A stretch of 64,000 nucleotides of DNA. Origin: Branchinecta lynchi (Eukaryota; Arthropoda; Branchiopoda; Anostraca; Branchinectidae). Made by a program: the position numbers and the translations under genes. The stretch is from contig JAKZAP010000004.1 of assembly GCA_023053575.1 (NCBI GenBank), positions 5,437,572 to 5,501,571 of the forward strand. The letters run 5' to 3'. This document shows positions 60,333 to 64,000 of this stretch, one piece after another (the stretch's first letter is position 1; each line of letters starts with the position of its first letter). The notes beneath the pieces were generated by a model, which worked only from the letters and a program-made list of their open reading frames with translations, made no database searches and had not been told where the DNA came from.

Positions 60333-60498
60333 GCAAATGTCGAGCCTTGTTCTGGCGAATGAAAGATTCACCGAAAAACAAGGTTCCGACTTTTGCACTG
60401 GGGGAAAGGGGGGAGGAATGGGTGGAGACAGGAGGGGGCGTGCTCAGTCACCGGCATGCAATGAAACACAATCAGGTCAAACTCACCACCTAACATAC

Positions 60499-60708
60499 CG
60501 ATTGATGCAACTCGCTCTCAAGCGACGGCCGAGTGGAGGAAATGGTAAAGTGCCGCCGCTTCGGTTTGGGCACAGGGCGGCGCTGCCGGTCTGCGTCTCC
60601 CGAGTGCATCTCCTGCACGATGGCCTTTGCGGCAGCCGAGGAGTATATGGGAGAGAGAAGCGGTGACGGGTCGGACGAGGTTTCGGAATCGGTGTCAGTG
60701 AGAGACCT
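60499..60708 (-). CDS. Coding exon of PLEKHA5/6/7-like gene (first exon seen in window)
   Basis: On the minus strand a pyrimidine-rich stretch ending in TTTGTTCATAG is followed by 210 nt of open frame and a GTATGT donor, so the exon is phase 0 at both ends and encodes 70 residues. The peptide begins RSLTDTDSETSSDPSPLL, continues with a Ser/Pro-rich part, then a short helix-like part (AAAKAIVQEMH), a basic stretch (RRPVPKPKRRH) and ends ESELHQS. It is low-complexity linker sequence without a catalytic motif. The next exon downstream is the 39-nt micro-exon at 59854-59892, also in phase 0. Overlapping open frames on both strands here are shadows. The preceding exon was not found between 60709 and 64000 and probably lies outside. 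Assignment to a PLEKHA-type protein rests on the downstream exons. The exon itself is well supported by frame, splice sites and codon quality. Confidence 0.82.
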
Positions 60709-61025
60709 CTATGAACAAAAAGTGAACTAAACAAAACAAAGCGCAAGGCACAAACAAAACGTTGGGTGACGTTGTGATGAAGTGAACCAGCATGGGTTTG
60801 TTGGCATTGTTTAGTAACTACGATCATTCGTTATGGTATATGCTGAACCCGGTCGGGACCGGTGTGAGTGAGAGACCTCTGTGAACAAAAAGTGAACTAA
60901 ACAAAACGAAGCGCAAGGCACAACAAAACGTGGGGTGACGGTGGGGAGAAGTGAAACAGCCTGGCTTTCTTGGTATGGTTTACTAACTACAATCATTTAT
61001 TATAGCCTATGCAAACCGCCGGCAA
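60690..61025. repeat. 170-bp tandem duplication over a splice acceptor
   Basis: GTGAGAGACCTCT.TGAACAAAAAGTG occurs at 60699 and again at 60869 with following sequence matched for about 150 bp. The unit includes the polypyrimidine tract, the AG and the first bases of the exon at 60499-60708. The outer copy reads an open frame of only about 15 codons before a stop. Confidence 0.8.
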
Positions 61026-61082
61026 CGGTATGCTATCCGCTTGCGCACCGTGGCCCTGACCAGTCGTCATAGGAGTAGTGAG

Positions 61083-61570
61083 CACGTGCCTAAGCTGTTT
61101 AAAGTTTAACTGAAGAGGCAGCTCATTTTCACATCTGATATTTGAATACACCAAAACATTTTGACCCATCTTAGGGACTTTGTATTTTTTGACCCCAGGG
61201 TCTAGTAGTAACGTTCAGAATGTGCGCTGCTTAAACCCCAACCCGAAATTCATCCAGACGCGGAGAATTTGAATTTAAAAAAAAGCCTGCATTTCAAGGA
61301 TTAAAGACGATAAGTCTAGGAAAATGATGTCATGACATGTGCTGAGACATAAGACTTGCAAGGAATCTGCCATTTTAGTTTATTTTTCAGTAATGGCTTA
61401 CCACTGTAGTTGGTATATATTTTAAGCACAGAGGGACAGGCGCATATAGGTATCACAAATCAGAAAGAATAGGTATCTGTTGATAGCGGACAAACGGAGT
61501 AACGCATTTTTTTCGGGTTTTTCAGCCTATTTAATTGCATAAGCAATGTGTAACTAGACTGTCGGTTCTC
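61083..61570 (-). repeat. Family I repeat, minus copy
   Basis: On the plus strand TTTAAAGTTTAACTGA, ATCTGATATTTGAATACACC, CTAGTAGTAACGTTCAGAAT and GTTGATAGCGGACAAACGGA are the reverse of the copy at 29573-30065. Confidence 0.6.
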
Positions 61571-62187
61571 TGAACTGCAAAAGTAGAGTATTGCAATCAG
61601 AATCGCTGGACATTGGAACAGTCTTGTCATGTAAAAGCAATGTAGCCTACAGTGGCAAACGTAGAGTCAATAACCATTTACGATGTAATATATTATTATT
61701 ATTAGTAAGTACGTAAGTATATTTATATCCCACAAATGTTTTACAACAAAGTAAAGGGTAGTAAAGATAATAGAGAAGAGAAAAGAACAAAGACCACAGA
61801 AGAATAACCTACGGAACATATAATAGGCCTACAACTATCAATCAAAAAAGTATAATCAGTCTGTGATGCGGCAACAGACGTAGACTAGATTTCTGATGGA
61901 AGTCAGTGTGCAATTCTTGCAGCTGTGACAAAATGTCTTTAGCTCCGTAAGATTTAATGATCTTAGAATTACTATGGGACCGGGGGAGATACAGAAGAAA
62001 CTTACAGTAACAGAAATGATCTATCCTTATTCTGGATAGATCCGATTATCAAAAATTTCAAACAGACCAACCGAGAAAAGCACGCTAAAGCTATTCTTCT
62101 GAAGTATAAATTTTGCTAAGGCTGTTCTTCTGAAGTATTATAAACAGATAAAATAGTTTATAAGTAGTGAACTGATAGACAAAAATG

Positions 62188-62260
62188 CTCCTCAGTCGGG
62201 ATTTGAACCCAGGACCCTCTGCTTACAAGGCAGTCGCTCTACCACCTGAGCTACCGAGGG
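62188..62260 (-). tRNA. tRNA-Thr (TGT), possibly a pseudogene
   Basis: The minus strand folds as a 73-nt tRNA: acceptor CCCTCGG, TA, D stem GCTC/GAGC with an 8-nt loop, anticodon loop CTTGTAA (anticodon TGT, reading ACA for threonine), 5-nt variable loop, T loop TTCAAAT and discriminator G. The anticodon stem has four perfect pairs plus an A-A at its base, the T stem has one C-A at its base, and acceptor pair 1-72 is C-A. These three end-of-stem mismatches and the absence of a clear oligo-T terminator leave open that it is a recently decayed copy or the head of a tRNA-derived SINE. The A box (TAGCTCAGGTGG) and B box (GGGTTCAAATCC) are nearly intact. Confidence 0.62.
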
Positions 62261-62380
62261 GCTTGTGAACAGAGTTCGCGAACTACTACAATAGTCTGGT
62301 AGAAGACGGCCATAGGAACAGTGATCCCGCCCGAAGGCAAACTCATCTAACCAGTTCAAATCCTCATGTCACGGAAATTA

Positions 62381-62720
62381 ATACATAGATGGCACTTTAA
62401 ACAAGGGACTTGTACCGTGAGCAATAAACCATAATCAGTTTTTCGAATATAATTTAGAAGTCTAGTAGCCTACTCCATTGTCGGAGCCTCGTAGACATAC
62501 CCCAGGACCAGGACCCCATGGTGAAAACCAAATAAAACTTGTACCTCAAGGGAAGACGCCCCATTAAAATTATATTTGGTTTTCACCATGAGACCCCGTC
62601 TTGTGGGCCCTGGTATTTCTACGTGGCTCCAACAATCCTAGACAAGTCCTAGACTTCTAAATTATATTCGAAAAACTGATTATGGTTTATTGGTCACGGT
62701 GTGAAGTGCCATCTATGTAT
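62381..62720. repeat. 340-bp near-perfect hairpin element
   Basis: ATACATAGATGGCAC at 62381 pairs with GTGCCATCTATGTAT at 62706-62720. Long inner arms also pair: ATAAACCATAATCAGTTTTT with AAAAACTGATTATGGTTTAT, and CATGGTGAAAACCAAAT with ATTTGGTTTTCACCATG. The loop is about 40 bp near 62535-62573. No coding content. The tRNA-Thr-like gene lies 120 bp to the left. Confidence 0.85.
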
Positions 62721-63639
62721 ATAGATAAAATATTGGTTTTTATTTTTACTCAAATCTTTAATATTGTATTGGTTTAGATGCCACAGCGCTTGGCACAGCT
62801 TTTCTAAAAATGAGGCGTTTTAGTGACTAATACCAACCACCAAAGATAGCAATTTAAAGGAAATATGTTAGAAGAATATAGTGAGATCTCATTCAACACG
62901 TTTAAAGCTTCTTAACAACATGATAGAATTACAGGCTCTGATAAATGGTGATAATAATAACAATAGCTATAATAAGATACCTTAAGTAACCATAGGCCTC
63001 TACAGTAGTCTCGATCTCTTGAGTTAGTAATTTTCCTAAGAAGTAGTACTTCTTGCCAATGACCAACATGGCTCGCAGGCGAAATTATAGGAAAATAGAC
63101 GAACCATCTTGAATTATTTGTTATATAACCATCCAACCAGAAAACCAACCATAAGCGGAGCATAAACAGATCCATTATGGACCTCATTCGCTCTGAAGTG
63201 CGAATTAAGGTAGTTAATTTAGGTAATATAGTCAGTTCTTATCAATAACATCTATTAGGTTATTACAAGCCGAGTTTTGCCGGTCACGCACCGCTAACTA
63301 CGCCGAAAGCTTCAAGGTCCACCGACAACTCGTTCACAAATAAGAATGCGAGAAGCTTCAAAACAATGTTTTAATTTTTGTAGACATGGCAGACCGTCAG
63401 GTCTTTCGTCTGTTTTAGACTTTTTGCTTGGTTTTAGCACTTGTAAACCACGGCGCGTTCATTTATCAAATATTTTACGTCCAGCCGCCATGTCCGAAAG
63501 TATGAAGGCTGTGTAGAGTCCACAAGCGCTAACAAGAAAATCTGTAATTTCGTGTGGAAAATAATGGTACTTTTGAAAATGATATAATCGGGTCATTTCA
63601 TCGTGAAAAGATCATTTCTAGTAAGAGTTGTGCTTTAAC
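62721..63639. other. Upstream intron or flank, nothing recognised
   Basis: I looked for the exon preceding 60499-60708 and found no acceptor-donor pair with an open phase-0 frame here. Confidence 0.3.
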
Positions 63640-64000
63640 TATAGTTGCGTTTTTGCTGATACCATGGTATCTGTTACCACGGTCTAAAGTCGTTTTTGCA
63701 GTTATCGTGGTAACTGATACCACGGTCAAAAGGCGTTTTTGCAGTTATCGTGGTATCTGGACAGTTATCGTGGTATCAGATATTCAGATACTACGGTCCG
63801 ACCGTGGTAACTGGTCGTGGTATCTGAACAGTCATCTCACTTTCATCAAATTTTGTCAAATTGGTGAGAACGAAGTTTAGCACTTAGTGATGTAACTGGA
63901 TATCTGTTTTTCTTTTGGGATGACTTCGAAAAGTGCAATGTCGGCAATAGTCGTTTTTGCAGAGCACTGTGTATCAGATACCACGATAACTGCAAAAACG
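63640..64000. repeat. Family G palindromic repeat, cut by window end
   Basis: Starts GCGTTTTTGCTGATACCATG, runs through TGCAGTTATCGTGGTAACTG and reaches CAGATACCACGATAACTGCA AAAACG at the last base of the window. Confidence 0.75.

Noticed and set aside
60337..60827. Three open frames of 65-114 codons on both strands
   Set aside because: They overlap the supported 70-codon exon at 60499-60708 in the wrong frames and cross its splice sites.

Overview
This window is animal nuclear DNA, probably from a marine or other invertebrate. It contains no bacterial-style operons. It does contain GT-AG introns, one clear and one degenerate tRNA-like sequence, a decayed LINE reverse transcriptase, and many DNA transposons and interspersed repeats. 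I cannot name the species.

One host gene accounts for all of the supported protein-coding sequence. It runs right to left (minus strand) across almost the whole window. I recover six coding exons: 60499-60708, 59854-59892 (a 39-nt micro-exon), 57408-57599, 37347-37467, 30332-30460 and 1539-1645 (ending in TAA). Each has a pyrimidine-rich acceptor ending in AG (the last has a stop codon in place of a donor) and the others have GT donors. Reading phases join without conflict (0/0, 0/0, 0/0, 0/1, 1/1, 1/stop) and give about 265 residues of a C-terminal region. The introns are about 0.6, 2.3, 19.9, 6.9 and 28.7 kb. From recalled family features (an ERYV motif followed by an Arg/Lys-rich helix and then a short coiled coil) I think this is the C-terminal part of a PLEKHA5/6/7-type PH-domain protein. 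That identity is moderate, while the exon structure is strong. The 5' part of the gene lies beyond base 64000.

Nearly everything else is repeat-filled intron. Three abundant families share one architecture: short terminal palindromes or hairpins and an internal tandem minisatellite; B and E also carry (GAC/GACG)-type tracts near one end. Family B has a terminal motif around ATATGGCACTTG, a 3' hairpin and 281-bp internal repeats. Family E has GGGATCCC palindromic ends and ~137-bp repeats. Family F has AGCGCT-containing ends and a repeated GGGCCCA core. They look like non-autonomous Helitron/Helentron-type or pearl-type elements, but that class is inference. Three cut-and-paste transposons are defined by exact target-site duplications: an 8-bp element at 17529-19951, a 5'-CAGTGGCG hAT element at 22099-23594, and a 279-bp hAT MITE at 29260-29538. 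A TTAA-flanked MITE lies at 21009-21562. A larger relative of the 279-bp MITE spans about 44108-47984. A 5'-truncated LINE with a frameshifted YADD-type motif (38457-~40132) sits inside a family F copy.

Region by region: 1-1.5 kb is the 3' flank of the gene plus a family E end. From 1.6 to 30 kb is the last intron, with B, E, F, hAT and nested elements. From 30 to 37 kb are two exons with repeats between them. From 37 to 57 kb is a large intron with the LINE, the large hAT-like element, a tandem repeat zone (48-50 kb), and families D, G, E and J. From 57 to 61 kb is the cluster of three exons with a foldback element next to one splice site. From 61 to 64 kb are a tRNA-Thr-like gene, a large hairpin element and a family G copy cut by the window end.
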